From Defluviimonas sp. SAOS-178_SWC (GTDB lineage Bacteria; Pseudomonadota; Alphaproteobacteria; Rhodobacterales; Rhodobacteraceae), in NCBI RefSeq assembly GCF_039830135.1, contig NZ_CP156081.1, positions 3,954,001-4,018,000 on the forward strand: 64,000 nucleotides of DNA, given 5' to 3'. A program made the translations under genes and the position numbers. This document shows positions 26,303 through 36,071 of the stretch, one piece after another (positions within the stretch are counted from its first letter, which is position 1; each line of letters opens with the position of its first letter). The notes under the pieces were generated by a model, which did no database searches, was not told the DNA's origin, and saw nothing but the letters and a program-made list of their open reading frames with translations.

Positions 26303-27448
26303 TCAGCCGCCGCGCCGATTCAGCGCGACAACCAGCGGCACGATCGCCGCCATGATCAGCGCGACGGTCAGGAAGGCCGTGCGCAACCCCGCGGTCTGGG
26401 CGATCGCCCCCATCGCCGTCGGGCCGATGAAGAAGCCGGTGAACCCGATCATCCACGCGCGCGAGATCGCATGCGCCCTTTGATCGGGGCGGACCAGACG
26501 GCCGAGAATCGAGTTCGCCGAGGGCACCGTCACCGCCACCCCGAGGCCGAGAAGCCCGACACCCAGCACCGCCACCGCCGGCACCGGCGCGGCAGCGATC
26601 ACAACAGCCCCGATCACCCCGATCACCGCCGACCAGAGCACCAGCCCCGCCTCCCCGAACCGTTCCGCCGCGACCTGACCGCCAAGCCGGCCGAGCCCCA
26701 TCGTCAGCCCGAACGCCACCGGCCCGAACCCGCCATTGCCGGCCGGCCCGCCCAGGGTGCGTTCGATGTGGAGCGACGACCACGTCTCGGTCGCATTCTC
26801 GCTGACGAAGGCGGCAAGGAGGATGCAGGCGCATAGCAGGATCGGACCCCAGGGCGTGCGCCGGTCGGCCCCGTCGGGCGCCGGGGCGGCGCCGCTCCAT
26901 CCGCGCCGTTCCCGCATGGCCGCCGCGAGGACAAGGGCGACGAGCGACAGGACCGGCAACACGTCGGCCGGGCCGTGGCCCGCCTGCCGCGCAAGGCTCG
27001 CCACAAGGGCGGACGCGGCGAAGGCGAAGGAGAACATTGCGTGCGAGAAGTTCATGAGGTGCAGGCCGTGCCGGTCCTCCAGCACCGACAGCCGCATGTT
27101 AGCACCAATGTCGAGCAGCGAGACCGAGGCGCCGATCGCAACCATCGCGAGCCCGAAGCCCAGCGCGTCGCGGGCGAGAAGCGGGTAGAAGAAGGCAACA
27201 GACAGCAAGACACCGGCGACAGGAAGGCCGAACCGGCCGAGCCGCGCCATCAGCCGGGGCGCGAGCGCCATCGCGGCGATGCCGCCGATGGCCGACATCA
27301 TCATCGCGAGACCGAAGGCCGCGTCGGGCGCAGCGATCCGGGCCTTGATGTCGGGCACGAGCGCCGCGAAGGCGCCCCAGAGGACACCCACCGCCGCCAG
27401 CCCCGCATTCGGGGCCTGCGCGAGAACCGCCGCCCTCAGGATCGCCAT
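26303..27448 (-). CDS. MFS transporter (YbjJ-like)
   Basis: This is a major facilitator superfamily permease, 381 residues, about twelve hydrophobic segments. The loop after segment 2 has MARLGRFG, a weak version of motif A, and the loop after segment 8 has RLGGQVAAERFGEAGL. The layout resembles the YbjJ-type MFS group of unknown or sugar-related substrates. ATG 27448 gives a first segment starting within ten residues. It converges on lldD. No regulator or enzyme is next to it to suggest a substrate, so the annotation stops at family level. Confidence 0.85.
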   Translation of the reverse strand: MAILRAAVLAQAPNAGLAAVGVLWGAFAALVPDIKARIAAPDAAFGLAMMMSAIGGIAAMALAPRLMARLGRFGLPVAGVLLSVAFFYPLLARDALGFGLAMVAIGASVSLLDIGANMRLSVLEDRHGLHLMNFSHAMFSFAFAASALVASLARQAGHGPADVLPVLSLVALVLAAAMRERRGWSGAAPAPDGADRRTPWGPILLCACILLAAFVSENATETWSSLHIERTLGGPAGNGGFGPVAFGLTMGLGRLGGQVAAERFGEAGLVLWSAVIGVIGAVVIAAAPVPAVAVLGVGLLGLGVAVTVPSANSILGRLVRPDQRAHAISRAWMIGFTGFFIGPTAMGAIAQTAGLRTAFLTVALIMAAIVPLVVALNRRGG

Positions 27449-27645
27449 GTACCTGCCTCTTGCCGCCCGATCCGGCCCCGGCTAACACAGGCGCCGAAGG
27501 GTCAGACAGTCACGAATTGTTGCCGCGCCGCATCGGAGATGGCGGCCACAAGAATCCACTTTCCTTCGCGGCCAAACCCCTCTATACGGCGCGCTTCATG
27601 GGCATGCACCCTTGGAGGATGCCCGATTAACCTATGGAGATACCA

Positions 27646-28269
27646 ATGGCTGGTGAGATCCCCGATCTTATCGCCGAGGTACGGACGGGGACAGGCAAGG
27701 GGGCCGCTCGTCAAGCTCGTCGTGAGGGCTACGTACCCGGCATCGTTTACGGCGGCGGCAGCGATCCGCTTCCGATCAACGTCAACTACTACGCGCTTCT
27801 GAAGAAGCTGAAGGCAGGCCGGTTCCTGTCGACGCTCTTCAACCTCAAGGTCGAAGGCCAGGAAGACGTCCGCGTCATCTGCCGCGGCGTGCAGCGTGAC
27901 ATCGTGAAGGACCTTCCGACCCACCTCGACCTGATGCGGCTGAAGCGCACCTCGCGCATCAACCTCTTCATCCACGTCACCTTCGAGAACCACGAGAAGG
28001 CGCCGGGCTTGAAGAAGGGCGGCACGCTCACGATCGTGCGTCCGGAAGTCGAGCTGGAAGTGACCGCGGGCGATATCCCCGATCACATCACCGTCGACCT
28101 GACGGGGCGCGAAATCGGCGATGTCATCCATATCGGCGACATCGATCTGCCGAAGGGCGCGACGCCGACGATCCACCGCAACTTCGTCATCGCCAATATC
28201 GCCGCGCCCTCGGGCCTGCGTTCGGCGGACAGCGAAGAGGCCGGTGCCGAGGAAGAGACCGAGGAGTAA
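27646..28269 (+). CDS. rplY: 50S ribosomal protein L25 (general stress protein Ctc type)
   Basis: This protein binds 5S rRNA in the large subunit. The 207-residue form has the L25 domain (about 1-95, with [20 protein letters not shown]) and the C-terminal TL5/Ctc domain (about 100-190) that enterobacterial L25 lacks, then an acidic tail. ATG 27646 has GGAGA just upstream; an in-frame ATG at 27634 would overlap that site. A 6-bp inverted repeat (27600-27624) lies in the leader. A strong terminator follows, although the pth gene downstream is commonly paired with it. Confidence 0.94.
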   Translation: MAGEIPDLIAEVRTGTGKGAARQARREGYVPGIVYGGGSDPLPINVNYYALLKKLKAGRFLSTLFNLKVEGQEDVRVICRGVQRDIVKDLPTHLDLMRLKRTSRINLFIHVTFENHEKAPGLKKGGTLTIVRPEVELEVTAGDIPDHITVDLTGREIGDVIHIGDIDLPKGATPTIHRNFVIANIAAPSGLRSADSEEAGAEEETEE

Positions 28270-28296
28270 TCCCCGGTCTGTCGCGACTACGGATTG

Positions 28297-28319
28297 CGGG
28301 GCCTTCGGGCCCCGTTTTT
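28297..28319 (+). terminator. Rho-independent terminator after rplY
   Basis: A 7-bp stem CGGGGCC/GGCCCCG with the stable TTCG tetraloop is followed directly by five T residues. It lies 28 bases after the rplY stop. Confidence 0.9.
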
Positions 28320-28447
28320 CGTTTCGAGGCGGAACGGTGGCGGAGGGACGTTCAGTTGCAACGCTCAACCTACCTGACTACAAAAGGGCCGGCCGGTAGG
28401 GCATTTGCGCCCCCGGCTGACCGGCCGTCACTGCAGGAGAGCGCGTT

Positions 28448-29131
28448 TTGAAACTCTTCGTCGGACTCGGAAATCCCGGCGCGAAATACGCGATGAACCG
28501 GCACAATGTTGGCTTCATGGCGATCGACCGGATTGCCGGGGATCACGGATTTCCGGCCTGGCGGAGCAAGTTCCAGGGGGCTGTCAGCGAAGGCCGGCTC
28601 GGCTCCGAGCGGGTTGTGCTGCTCAAGCCCATGACCTTCATGAACCTTTCCGGCCAGTCCGTCGGCGAAGCGATGCGGTTCTACAAGCTCGATCCGGGCG
28701 ACGTCGTGGTCTTCCACGACGAACTCGACCTCGCCCCCGGCAAGTGCCGGGTCAAGACGGCGGGCGGCCATGCGGGCCATAACGGGCTGCGCTCGCTCCA
28801 CCAGCATATCGGCGACGCCTATGACCGCGTCCGGATCGGCATCGGCCATCCCGGCCACAAGGACCGTGTCGCCCCCTATGTCCTGTCTGATTTCGCCAAG
28901 GCCGACCAGGACTGGCTCGACGATCTCCTGCGCGGGATGTCCGAGGGCGCGGCCGCGCTGGCCCAGGGCGATGCCGCGCGGTTCATGAACGCGGTCGCGC
29001 TTCGCACCGCGCCGCCGCGCTCCTCGACGAGCGCGAAACCGGACGCGGCCGCGAAGCCCGCGCCGGAACCGGAGACCGGGCCAGAGGCGCGCAGGTCTCC
29101 GCTGCAGCGGCTCCTCGATCGGTTCTCGTAG
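28448..29131 (+). CDS. pth: Peptidyl-tRNA hydrolase
   Basis: It releases tRNA from peptidyl-tRNA that has dropped off ribosomes; cytoplasmic, 227 residues. Hallmarks are KLFVGLGNPGAKYAMNRHN with the catalytic histidine (about residue 20), FHDELDLAPGKCRVK, and GGHAGHNGLRS. The last 35 residues are a proline/alanine-rich tail beyond the usual 190-residue core. The start is a TTG at 28448 with AGGAGA eight bases upstream; no ATG fits, because the conserved core starts at codon 2. The rplY-pth order is widespread. Confidence 0.94.
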   Translation: MKLFVGLGNPGAKYAMNRHNVGFMAIDRIAGDHGFPAWRSKFQGAVSEGRLGSERVVLLKPMTFMNLSGQSVGEAMRFYKLDPGDVVVFHDELDLAPGKCRVKTAGGHAGHNGLRSLHQHIGDAYDRVRIGIGHPGHKDRVAPYVLSDFAKADQDWLDDLLRGMSEGAAALAQGDAARFMNAVALRTAPPRSSTSAKPDAAAKPAPEPETGPEARRSPLQRLLDRFS

Positions 29132-29196
29132 CTGATCGACGGCCTTGCCCGGCGCGGCGCGGCGTGGTTCGGTGAAGGCAGACCTCGGAGGACGCG

Positions 29197-30348
29197 ATGA
29201 GAAAAGCCCTGTGGATCGCCTTGCGCGTGGTTGCCGTCGTCGTTCTGGCCGCCGCCGTCCTCGGCGTCTGGAAGCGCGAGGAGATCGTCCGGCTGATGGC
29301 GGTCAACTCGCTCTTTGCCGAAGACAAGATTACGGCGAATTTCAGCCATATGGACCGGCTGTTCCTGACCCGGCCCCTGTCGCGGGGCGACAGGCCGGTC
29401 TCGTCCCTGCCCGAGGGGCCGGCGCTGACCCTGCCCGAGGGCGCCGGCGGCTGGATCGCGGCGCGGTCGGTGACGGCGCTTGTCGTCCTCAAGGGGGGCC
29501 GCCTCGTCCATGAGAGCTATTACCGCGGCACCGGGCCGGAGGATCTGCGGATCTCGTGGTCGGTCGCGAAAAGCTTTCTGTCGGGGCTCTTCGGCATTGT
29601 CCTCGCCGAAGGCAAGATCGCCTCGCTCGACGAGCCGGTGACGCGCTACGCGCCGACGTTGGCGGGCTCCGCCTATGACGGGGCCACGATCCGCCATGTG
29701 CTCAACATGGCCGCCGGGGTGGCGTTCAACGAGGATTACCTCGACTACGGTTCCGACATCAACCGGATGGGCCGGGTGCTGGCGCTCGGAGGGTCGATGG
29801 ACGGCTTCGCCGCCGGGCTGACAGTCCGTGCCGCCGCGCCCGGCACCTACTGGCACTATGTCTCGATCGACACGCATGTCCTTGGCATGGTGATCGCCGG
29901 CGCCACCGGCCGCGACCCGGCCGAACTTCTGGCGGAACGCATCATCCAGCCCCTCGGGCTTGAGGCGGAGCCGTATTACCTGACGGACGGCGACGGCACC
30001 GCCTTCGTCCTCGGCGGGCTCAACATGCGCTCGCGCGACTATGCGCGGTTCGGCCAGATGATCCTGCAAAAGGGCGAATGGCAGGGCCGGCAGATCGTGC
30101 CGGCGGACTGGATCGACGCCTCCACCCGGCCCTCGGCGCCGGGCGGCGCGCTTTACGGCTACCAGTGGTGGATCCCCGAGAACGCCGACGGAGACGTGAT
30201 GGCGCGCGGCATCTACGGGCAGTATATCTATATCTCGCCGCGTCACGACACGGTGATCGTGGTCAATGCCGCCGATCGCGGGTTCGAAGAGCCCGGCGTG
30301 GATGCGGAAAACGTGGCGATGCTGCAAGCCATCGCCGCGGCAAGATAG
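29197..30348 (+). CDS. Beta-lactamase-family serine hydrolase
   Basis: This is a class C beta-lactamase/D,D-peptidase-fold protein of 383 residues. An N-terminal hydrophobic segment (residues about 5-24) should anchor it or direct its export. The nucleophile motif SVAK is in WSVAKSFLSGLFG, the tyrosine of the second motif is probably in WHYVSIDTH, and a C-terminal strand with YIYISPRHDTVI replaces the KTG-like third motif. Members include esterases, peptidases and amidases, so the reaction is open. ATG 29197 follows GGAGG. A DUF2237 gene begins 8 bases after the stop, suggesting an operon. Confidence 0.82.
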   Translation: MRKALWIALRVVAVVVLAAAVLGVWKREEIVRLMAVNSLFAEDKITANFSHMDRLFLTRPLSRGDRPVSSLPEGPALTLPEGAGGWIAARSVTALVVLKGGRLVHESYYRGTGPEDLRISWSVAKSFLSGLFGIVLAEGKIASLDEPVTRYAPTLAGSAYDGATIRHVLNMAAGVAFNEDYLDYGSDINRMGRVLALGGSMDGFAAGLTVRAAAPGTYWHYVSIDTHVLGMVIAGATGRDPAELLAERIIQPLGLEAEPYYLTDGDGTAFVLGGLNMRSRDYARFGQMILQKGEWQGRQIVPADWIDASTRPSAPGGALYGYQWWIPENADGDVMARGIYGQYIYISPRHDTVIVVNAADRGFEEPGVDAENVAMLQAIAAAR

Positions 30349-30356
30349 GAGACGAC

Positions 30357-30725
30357 ATGGAGAAGGACCCGGCCATCAACGTCCTCGGCGGCAAGCTGGA
30401 GCCCTGCTCGACCGCACCGCTCACCGGATTCTTCCGCGACGGACATTGCAATACCTGCGCCGAGGACCGGGGCAGCCATACCGTCTGCGCGGTGATGACG
30501 GCGGAATTCCTCGCCTATTCGAAATATGTCGGCAACGATCTCTCGACGCCGCGCCCGGAATTCGGTTTTGCCGGCGTCAAGCCGGGCGAAAGCTGGTGCC
30601 TCTGCGCCGGGCGCTTCCTGCAGGCGCATGACGAAGGTTGCGCGCCGAAGCTGCGGCTCGAGGCGACGCATCGTCGCGCGACCGACATCGTGCCCCTCGA
30701 GGTTCTGAAGCTCTACGCCGTGTGA
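30357..30725 (+). CDS. DUF2237-family protein
   Basis: This is a 122-residue soluble protein with the family hallmarks NVLGGKLEPCS at the N-terminus, GFFRDGHCNTC, SHTVCAVMTAEFL, and W-CLCAGRFLQA. Several conserved cysteines and histidines suggest metal binding, but no activity is known for DUF2237. ATG 30357 is preceded by TAGGAGA, so the ribosome-binding site overlaps the serine-hydrolase stop. The pair are therefore probably co-translated. It converges on the regulator gene, whose end is 3 bases away. Confidence 0.88.
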   Translation: MEKDPAINVLGGKLEPCSTAPLTGFFRDGHCNTCAEDRGSHTVCAVMTAEFLAYSKYVGNDLSTPRPEFGFAGVKPGESWCLCAGRFLQAHDEGCAPKLRLEATHRRATDIVPLEVLKLYAV

Positions 30726-30728
30726 GGC

Positions 30729-31280
30729 TCAGCCCACCGCGCGCAGGAGCGGCGCGGGCTCCGCCTCGTCGGCCTCTGCCGCAACCGGGGGCGGCATCAT
30801 CCCCTCGTCCATCAGATCCTCGATGAAGAGGCTGAGAAGCTGCGGCCGGCCGGTCACCCCGGATTTGCGGTAGATCGCGTTGGTCTGTGCCTTGACCGTG
30901 CCCTCGGCAGTGCCGCGCAACACGGCGATTTCATGGGTGCTAAGCCCCTTGATCGCAAAAAGCGCCACGTCGCGCTCGGCCGAGGTGAGACCCCAATCGC
31001 GGAACCGGCCCTGCATCAGCTCCATGAAGGCGCCTGAGACCTGCCGCAGCTGGTCCTCGGCCCGTTTCTGGCGCCGCATGCTGCGCTTGAGGACGACGAT
31101 GCCCACGACCGCGCCGGCGACAAGGCCGAGGACGGCACCGATCTCAAGAAGTTCCTTGAGTTCCCAGCTGATCGGCCGGTGCTGGATGCCGAGAAGCGTC
31201 AGCAGCGTGCCGCCGAGCAGGAAGGCCGCGCAGACGATCTGCACCACCAGAACCATCGCGAGGGCGAGAAAATCACGCAT
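30729..31280 (-). CDS. Membrane-anchored LuxR-type transcriptional regulator
   Basis: This 183-residue protein has two N-terminal membrane segments (about 4-28 and 38-66), a short coiled linker (KRSMRRQKRAEDQLRQ), and a C-terminal LuxR-type helix-turn-helix (about 105-160) containing LTSAERDVA and GLSTHEIAVLRG with TVKAQTNAIYRKSGV. No receiver or autoinducer domain is present, so any signal must be sensed at the membrane or through a partner. ATG 31280 (MRDFLALAM) follows AAGGGGG. The Tat-exported repeat protein is encoded 50 bases upstream in the same direction, so the two may share a transcript. The target genes are unknown. Confidence 0.8.
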   Translation of the reverse strand: MRDFLALAMVLVVQIVCAAFLLGGTLLTLLGIQHRPISWELKELLEIGAVLGLVAGAVVGIVVLKRSMRRQKRAEDQLRQVSGAFMELMQGRFRDWGLTSAERDVALFAIKGLSTHEIAVLRGTAEGTVKAQTNAIYRKSGVTGRPQLLSLFIEDLMDEGMMPPPVAAEADEAEPAPLLRAVG

Positions 31281-31330
31281 GTCCGCAGCCCCCTTCTTCA
31301 ATCCGGGGCGACCCTGCGCCGTGTCGAAGG

Positions 31331-31942
31331 TCACTTGCGGACATCGCCACCCCGTCCTTTGTTTCCGCCCATCTTGCCGCCCGTCTCACGGGACGGTTCA
31401 CCGGCTGTCTCCTTCGACGGTTCGCTGGCCGTCTCCTTCGACGGCTCCTTGGCGGGCTCGCTGGCGGTTTCCTTCGAGGGCTCGCTCGCGGTCTCCCCGG
31501 AGGGCTCGCTGGAAGTTTCGTTGCTTGGCTCGCTGGCCGATTCCTTCGTTGGCTCCTTGGCGGGCTCCTTCGCCGGTTCCTTGGTGGGTTCCTTCGCCGG
31601 TTCCTTCGACGGGCTGCTACCGGCCTCGCCGGTCGACCCCGTGCTGGAGCTGCCTTCCGATGCCTCGTCGGCGGGCTGGCTGTCACGGCCCCGGCTGGTG
31701 ACTTCGATGTAGTCGCGCAGAATCTCGCCCGACGACGGGTCGAGCACGACCTCGCGGCGTCTGTTCCCCCTCATCGCCTGGATGCGGATCCGGCCCAGCC
31801 AGGTGCGTTTCTTGTAGGTGATCCGGTAGCCTTCGCGGCTGAGCCGTCGTTCGACATCGTCCTGAAAGGTCGCCGACACCGCCGGCACGGCGGAGGACAA
31901 CAAAAGACCGGAAGACGACAACAGGAACCCGCGACGAGTCAT
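31331..31942 (-). CDS. Tat-exported PepSY-like protein with Lys-Glu-Pro repeat tail
   Basis: This 203-residue protein starts MTRRGFLLSSSGLLLSSAVP, a twin-arginine-type signal ending near AVSA. Residues about 25-80 resemble a small PepSY-like fold (VERRLSREGYRI, then GEILRDYIE). The remaining 110 residues are low-complexity four-residue units such as KEPA, KEPT, SEPS and KETA, with alternating charge, likely an extended or disordered periplasmic tail. ATG 31942 puts the arginine pair at residues 3-4. The gene precedes the membrane-bound LuxR-type regulator, so it could modulate that regulator. This is inference only. Confidence 0.72.
   Translation of the reverse strand: MTRRGFLLSSSGLLLSSAVPAVSATFQDDVERRLSREGYRITYKKRTWLGRIRIQAMRGNRRREVVLDPSSGEILRDYIEVTSRGRDSQPADEASEGSSSTGSTGEAGSSPSKEPAKEPTKEPAKEPAKEPTKESASEPSNETSSEPSGETASEPSKETASEPAKEPSKETASEPSKETAGEPSRETGGKMGGNKGRGGDVRK
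31389..31615. repeat. 12-bp-periodic repeat tract coding for KEPA/SEPS units
   Basis: Imperfect tandem units of about 12 bases (such as TTCCTTCGCCGG and TTCCTTGGTGGG) fill this stretch and encode the four-residue protein repeats of the exported protein. The variation between units suggests an old array, though length change by slippage is possible. Confidence 0.7.
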
Positions 31943-32041
31943 GACCACACTGGAACTACCCAAAACCGTTAACGATCATGCCCTTGGCATCGCATTGCGG
32001 CAAGAAATGCCCTCAGTGAGGCCATTTCGGTTTCGGGATCG

Positions 32042-32368
32042 TCAACGATCCCCGATTTCGTCGAAGATCTCTTCGGAAAGGAGCGTAATCCCGTCGGCGT
32101 CGTAGACTCGCTCCACCCCGGCGCCACAGCGGTCGATCTTCTCCATCACGCAGGCGCCGGCGCAGTTGAAGACCCGGCGGAGGGAGCCTTCGTCGCTGCG
32201 CGCCTCGATGGAAAGCGCGATGCTGTTCCAGCGCACGTCGATATCGCCGAAGCCGTCGGCGGCGATTTCCTGAAGCTGGCGCTGCACCAGTTCGCCCATG
32301 TTGACCGACGGCTGCATGAGGTAGATTCTTTCGCTCGGCGGCGCCGAAAATCCGGCAAGGTGTAGCAT
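32042..32368 (-). CDS. Hypothetical protein
   Basis: I do not recognise this 108-residue soluble protein. It begins MLHLAGFSAPPSERIYLMQP and contains DIDVRWNSIALSIEARSDEG, a two-cysteine segment FNCAGACVMEKIDR, and an acidic end (LLSEEIFDEIGDR). ATG 32368 is preceded by AGGGGAA; the frame stays open for 29 more codons upstream without a good ribosome-binding site. Codon use looks native. It is a lone minus-strand gene between the Tat-exported protein and trpB. Confidence 0.6.
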   Translation of the reverse strand: MLHLAGFSAPPSERIYLMQPSVNMGELVQRQLQEIAADGFGDIDVRWNSIALSIEARSDEGSLRRVFNCAGACVMEKIDRCGAGVERVYDADGITLLSEEIFDEIGDR

Positions 32369-32772
32369 GGCTGTTCCCCTGATCGCAGTGTTCCACTCAA
32401 GACGCGGCGCCCGGCCCTCGTGCACCGGGACGCCCTGATCCGAGTTGGGGGTCAATCGGCGACAATGGCCATAAACCCGCGCCAGACGCGGCTAAACCGA
32501 AGTTTATGGGCGCGCTAAAGCGGGCGAATGCATCACCAATGCCCGACCCGGGTCGGGTTTGCGTCCGGATGGGCGACGATCGATAGGGTTGGAAACGGAG
32601 CGCAAGCCTCGCATGGGGCGGGTGGCGGGGCGTCGGTCGTCTCCGATCGCAGCCCGCCAGGCCCAGCGAATCGGCCTCGCGGCAAGAGAACGCCCCGAAA
32701 ATTCAGGGCGCCCGGCCGTCCGGGCGTCCCTTCGGCCGCGTCACGCGGCCCGTTCGCTTTCGCAAGATTGCG
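32369..32772. other. 404-base intergenic region with palindromes
   Basis: No gene is visible. It holds an 8-bp inverted repeat CCATAAAC/GTTTATGG (32469-32509) flanking a 5-bp hairpin, a perfect 16-bp palindrome CCCGACCCGGGTCGGG (32542-32557), and at the right end the terminator of trpB. The left part should contain the promoter of the 108-residue hypothetical gene. Confidence 0.6.
32697..32750 (-). terminator. Terminator region of trpB
   Basis: Reading leftwards from the trpB stop there are two hairpins in a row. GGCCGCG with a 3-base loop lies at 32734-32750. A 10-bp near-perfect stem follows (GGGCGCCCGG with CCGGGCGTCCC, 32706-32730), with TTTT a few bases later on the minus strand. Confidence 0.7.
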
Positions 32773-34005
<1,233 letters not shown>

Positions 34006-34019
34006 CTGAGCGCCCCCTA

Positions 34020-34466
34020 TCAAGACAGATCGCGTTTAAAGCCTATATGCGACGGCGTAAAGCCGAGCCTCTCGTAAAATCGGCGAGCGTCGCGGCGGGT
34101 GGCGTTCATGGTCAGCTGCATGAGGCGGCACCCTGCGGCGCGCGCCCGCGCCTCGGCGTCCGCGAACATCGCCTCGCCGATCCCCTGCCCGCGCATGTCG
34201 GTTGCGACGCGGACGGATTCGACCTGCGCGCGGCGGCTGGCACGGAGAGACAGGCCCGAGATGAGGGTCAGCTGGTAGGTGGCGACGATGCGGCCGTCCT
34301 TCTCGCCGACGATAAGGGTGTTGCCACCCTCAGCCTTCATCGCGTCGAAGGCGGCAAGGTAGGGGGCCAAGTCGGTCCCTTCCCGCGCCGCGCCCAGCGC
34401 GTCGTCGGTCAGAAGCGCGAGCACTGCCCGCACGTCGTCGCGTGTGGCTTCGCGGAACCGGATCAT
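34020..34466 (-). CDS. GNAT-family N-acetyltransferase
   Basis: This is a 148-residue acetyl-CoA-dependent acyltransferase with [18 protein letters not shown] at the N-terminus, the acetyl-CoA pyrophosphate loop [10 protein letters not shown] (Q/R-x-x-G-x-G/A) near the middle, and a C-terminal [14 protein letters not shown] typical of the fold. ATG 34466 overlaps the trpF stop as ATGA, so translation is coupled. It sits between trpF and trpB, a common insertion in Rhodobacteraceae, but its substrate is unknown and need not concern tryptophan. Confidence 0.88.
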   Translation of the reverse strand: MIRFREATRDDVRAVLALLTDDALGAAREGTDLAPYLAAFDAMKAEGGNTLIVGEKDGRIVATYQLTLISGLSLRASRRAQVESVRVATDMRGQGIGEAMFADAEARARAAGCRLMQLTMNATRRDARRFYERLGFTPSHIGFKRDLS

Positions 34467-35113
34467 GCCGGAACGGCACCCTTCGCCGCCGCGATGAAGG
34501 CCCGGATAAGGCCCGCGTCCTTCACGCCCGGCGCGCTTTCGACGCCGGAAGAGACGTCGACCTGCCGCGCACCGGTCAGCCGGATCGCTTCGGCGACGTT
34601 CCCGGGCGTCAAGCCGCCGGCGAGCATCCACGGGCAGGGCCAGTATTTCCGCGCCACCAGCCGCCAGTCGAAGGAGAGCCCGTTACCGCCGGGCAGGGCC
34701 GCGTCCTTCGGGGGCTTGGCATCGACCAGAAGCTGGTCGGCGACGCGGCCATAAGTCTGAAGTGCGGGGAGGTCGGCCTCGTCGGCGATGCCGACGGCCT
34801 TCATCACCGGCAAGCCGTAGCGGGCGCGGATTTCCGCGACGCGCTCGGGGCTTTCGCCGCCATGCAATTGCAGCATGTCGAGCGGCACCGCGCCGGTGAT
34901 CGCGTCCAGCTCCGCATCGGTCGCGTTGACCGTCAGCGCCACCTTGGCCACCCCCGGCGGCACCCCGGATGCGAGCCGCGCGGCGGCGGGGATCTCGAGA
35001 TGGCGCGGCGATTTCGCGAAAAAGACGAAGCCGAGATAGGTCGCGCCCGCTTCCACGGCCACGGCGACATGGGCCGGCTCTTTCAGCCCGCAGATCTTGA
35101 CCCGGATATCCAT
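34463..35113 (-). CDS. trpF: Phosphoribosylanthranilate isomerase
   Basis: It performs the Amadori rearrangement of N-(5-phosphoribosyl)anthranilate, the third step of tryptophan synthesis; 216 residues in a TIM barrel. The general-base cysteine is in [11 protein letters not shown] near the N-terminus, [10 protein letters not shown] is central, and catalytic Asp with the phosphate site is in [10 protein letters not shown] and [18 protein letters not shown] 35113 lies 9 bases after the lapA-like gene, so it joins that run. It overlaps the downstream GNAT gene. Confidence 0.95.
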   Translation of the reverse strand: MDIRVKICGLKEPAHVAVAVEAGATYLGFVFFAKSPRHLEIPAAARLASGVPPGVAKVALTVNATDAELDAITGAVPLDMLQLHGGESPERVAEIRARYGLPVMKAVGIADEADLPALQTYGRVADQLLVDAKPPKDAALPGGNGLSFDWRLVARKYWPCPWMLAGGLTPGNVAEAIRLTGARQVDVSSGVESAPGVKDAGLIRAFIAAAKGAVPA

Positions 35114-35122
35114 GTCCGAGAC

Positions 35123-35485
35123 TTAGCGCGTCGCGCCCTTGCCCTCAAGAAGCGCCAGAACCTCGTCCTCGGGTTCGGGCTTCTCGGCCTTGAGGCGGTT
35201 CACCTCGCGCTCCAGCCGGCCGGCGTCACGCTTGTGCTGGCTGAGGGCGCTGCGATGCTTGGCCTCGCGGAACCATTCCCAGACGAAGCCGATAGCGAGG
35301 CCCGCAACAATCCCCGCGAAGATGACTAGGAAGAGCGGCAGTTCGAGCGACCAGTTGATCCCGAGATAGGCGTCGATTTCCGCCGGCAGGAGGCGCAGCG
35401 TAACCGGATCGCGGTTGGCCGACGCCACCGCGACGAGAACGATCGCAAGGACCGCGAGAAAGACCAGTCGGAGAAAACGCAGCAT
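35123..35485 (-). CDS. LapA-domain membrane protein (DUF1049)
   Basis: This is a small inner-membrane protein of 120 residues with two membrane segments (about 4-24 and 48-70) and a cytoplasmic coiled tail rich in Arg, Glu and Lys (REAKHRSALSQHKRD, REVNRLKAEK). It matches the LapA/DUF1049 family. In enterobacteria LapA works with LapB to tune LPS synthesis through LpxC turnover, but no lapB is adjacent here, and the role in this lineage is uncertain. It lies between ihfB and trpF with gaps of about 9 bases on either side, as part of the rpsA-ihfB-lapA-trpF neighbourhood. Confidence 0.85.
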   Translation of the reverse strand: MLRFLRLVFLAVLAIVLVAVASANRDPVTLRLLPAEIDAYLGINWSLELPLFLVIFAGIVAGLAIGFVWEWFREAKHRSALSQHKRDAGRLEREVNRLKAEKPEPEDEVLALLEGKGATR

Positions 35486-35494
35486 GGGGGATCA

Positions 35495-35776
35495 TTAGCC
35501 CCCGTTCAGCCTGTCCCGCAAGAGCTTTCCGGTCTTGAAGAAGGGGACATGCTTTTCCTCGACCTCGACGGATTCGCCGGTGCGCGGGTTGCGGCCGGTG
35601 CGCGCATCGCGCTTCTTCACCGAAAACGCGCCGAACCCCCTGAGTTCGACCCGGTCGCCCCGCGACAGCGCCTCGATGATCTCTTCGAAGATCGTGTTCA
35701 CGATCCTTTCGACGTCACGCTGGAAGAGGTGCGGATTTTCCTCGGCAATCTTCTGGATCAATTCGGACCGGATCAT
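35495..35776 (-). CDS. ihfB: Integration host factor subunit beta
   Basis: This is the beta subunit of the DNA-bending heterodimer IHF, used in replication, transcription and site-specific recombination; 93 residues. Family motifs are [14 protein letters not shown], the beta-arm region [15 protein letters not shown] with the intercalating proline, and [18 protein letters not shown] 35776 gives the standard length; a longer open frame begins inside the leader. It lies after rpsA in the same direction and ahead of the lapA-like gene. Confidence 0.95.
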   Translation of the reverse strand: MIRSELIQKIAEENPHLFQRDVERIVNTIFEEIIEALSRGDRVELRGFGAFSVKKRDARTGRNPRTGESVEVEEKHVPFFKTGKLLRDRLNGG

Positions 35777-36020
35777 TCGGAACCCCCCTGTGCGGACCGT
35801 CCAGGCCAACGGCCGCAGTTTTTATTCCCGCCGACTATAGGCGCAATCCGCGAATGGACAAACAGGAAAGCCATTGGAAAGGCGGGGAATTCTGCGTGAT
35901 TGCAGGTTTTGTGCAGCGGATTTCGTAGCGTCAGCCGACACTGCACTGCAGCATTTGTACGCTTCGAACCATGTTCGGGACGGGCGGGGCGACTGGCGCC
36001 GCGCGCGATTCGCCCAAACG

Positions 36021-36048
36021 AAAACGGCCCCGCCAGAGGCGGGGCCGT
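36021..36048 (-). terminator. Rho-independent terminator of rpsA
   Basis: A perfect 11-bp stem (ACGGCCCCGCC and its complement) with a 3-base loop is followed on the minus strand by TTTT. It lies 24 bases after the rpsA stop. Confidence 0.88.
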
Positions 36049-36071
36049 CGATGATCGTTTCGAGGGCGGCC

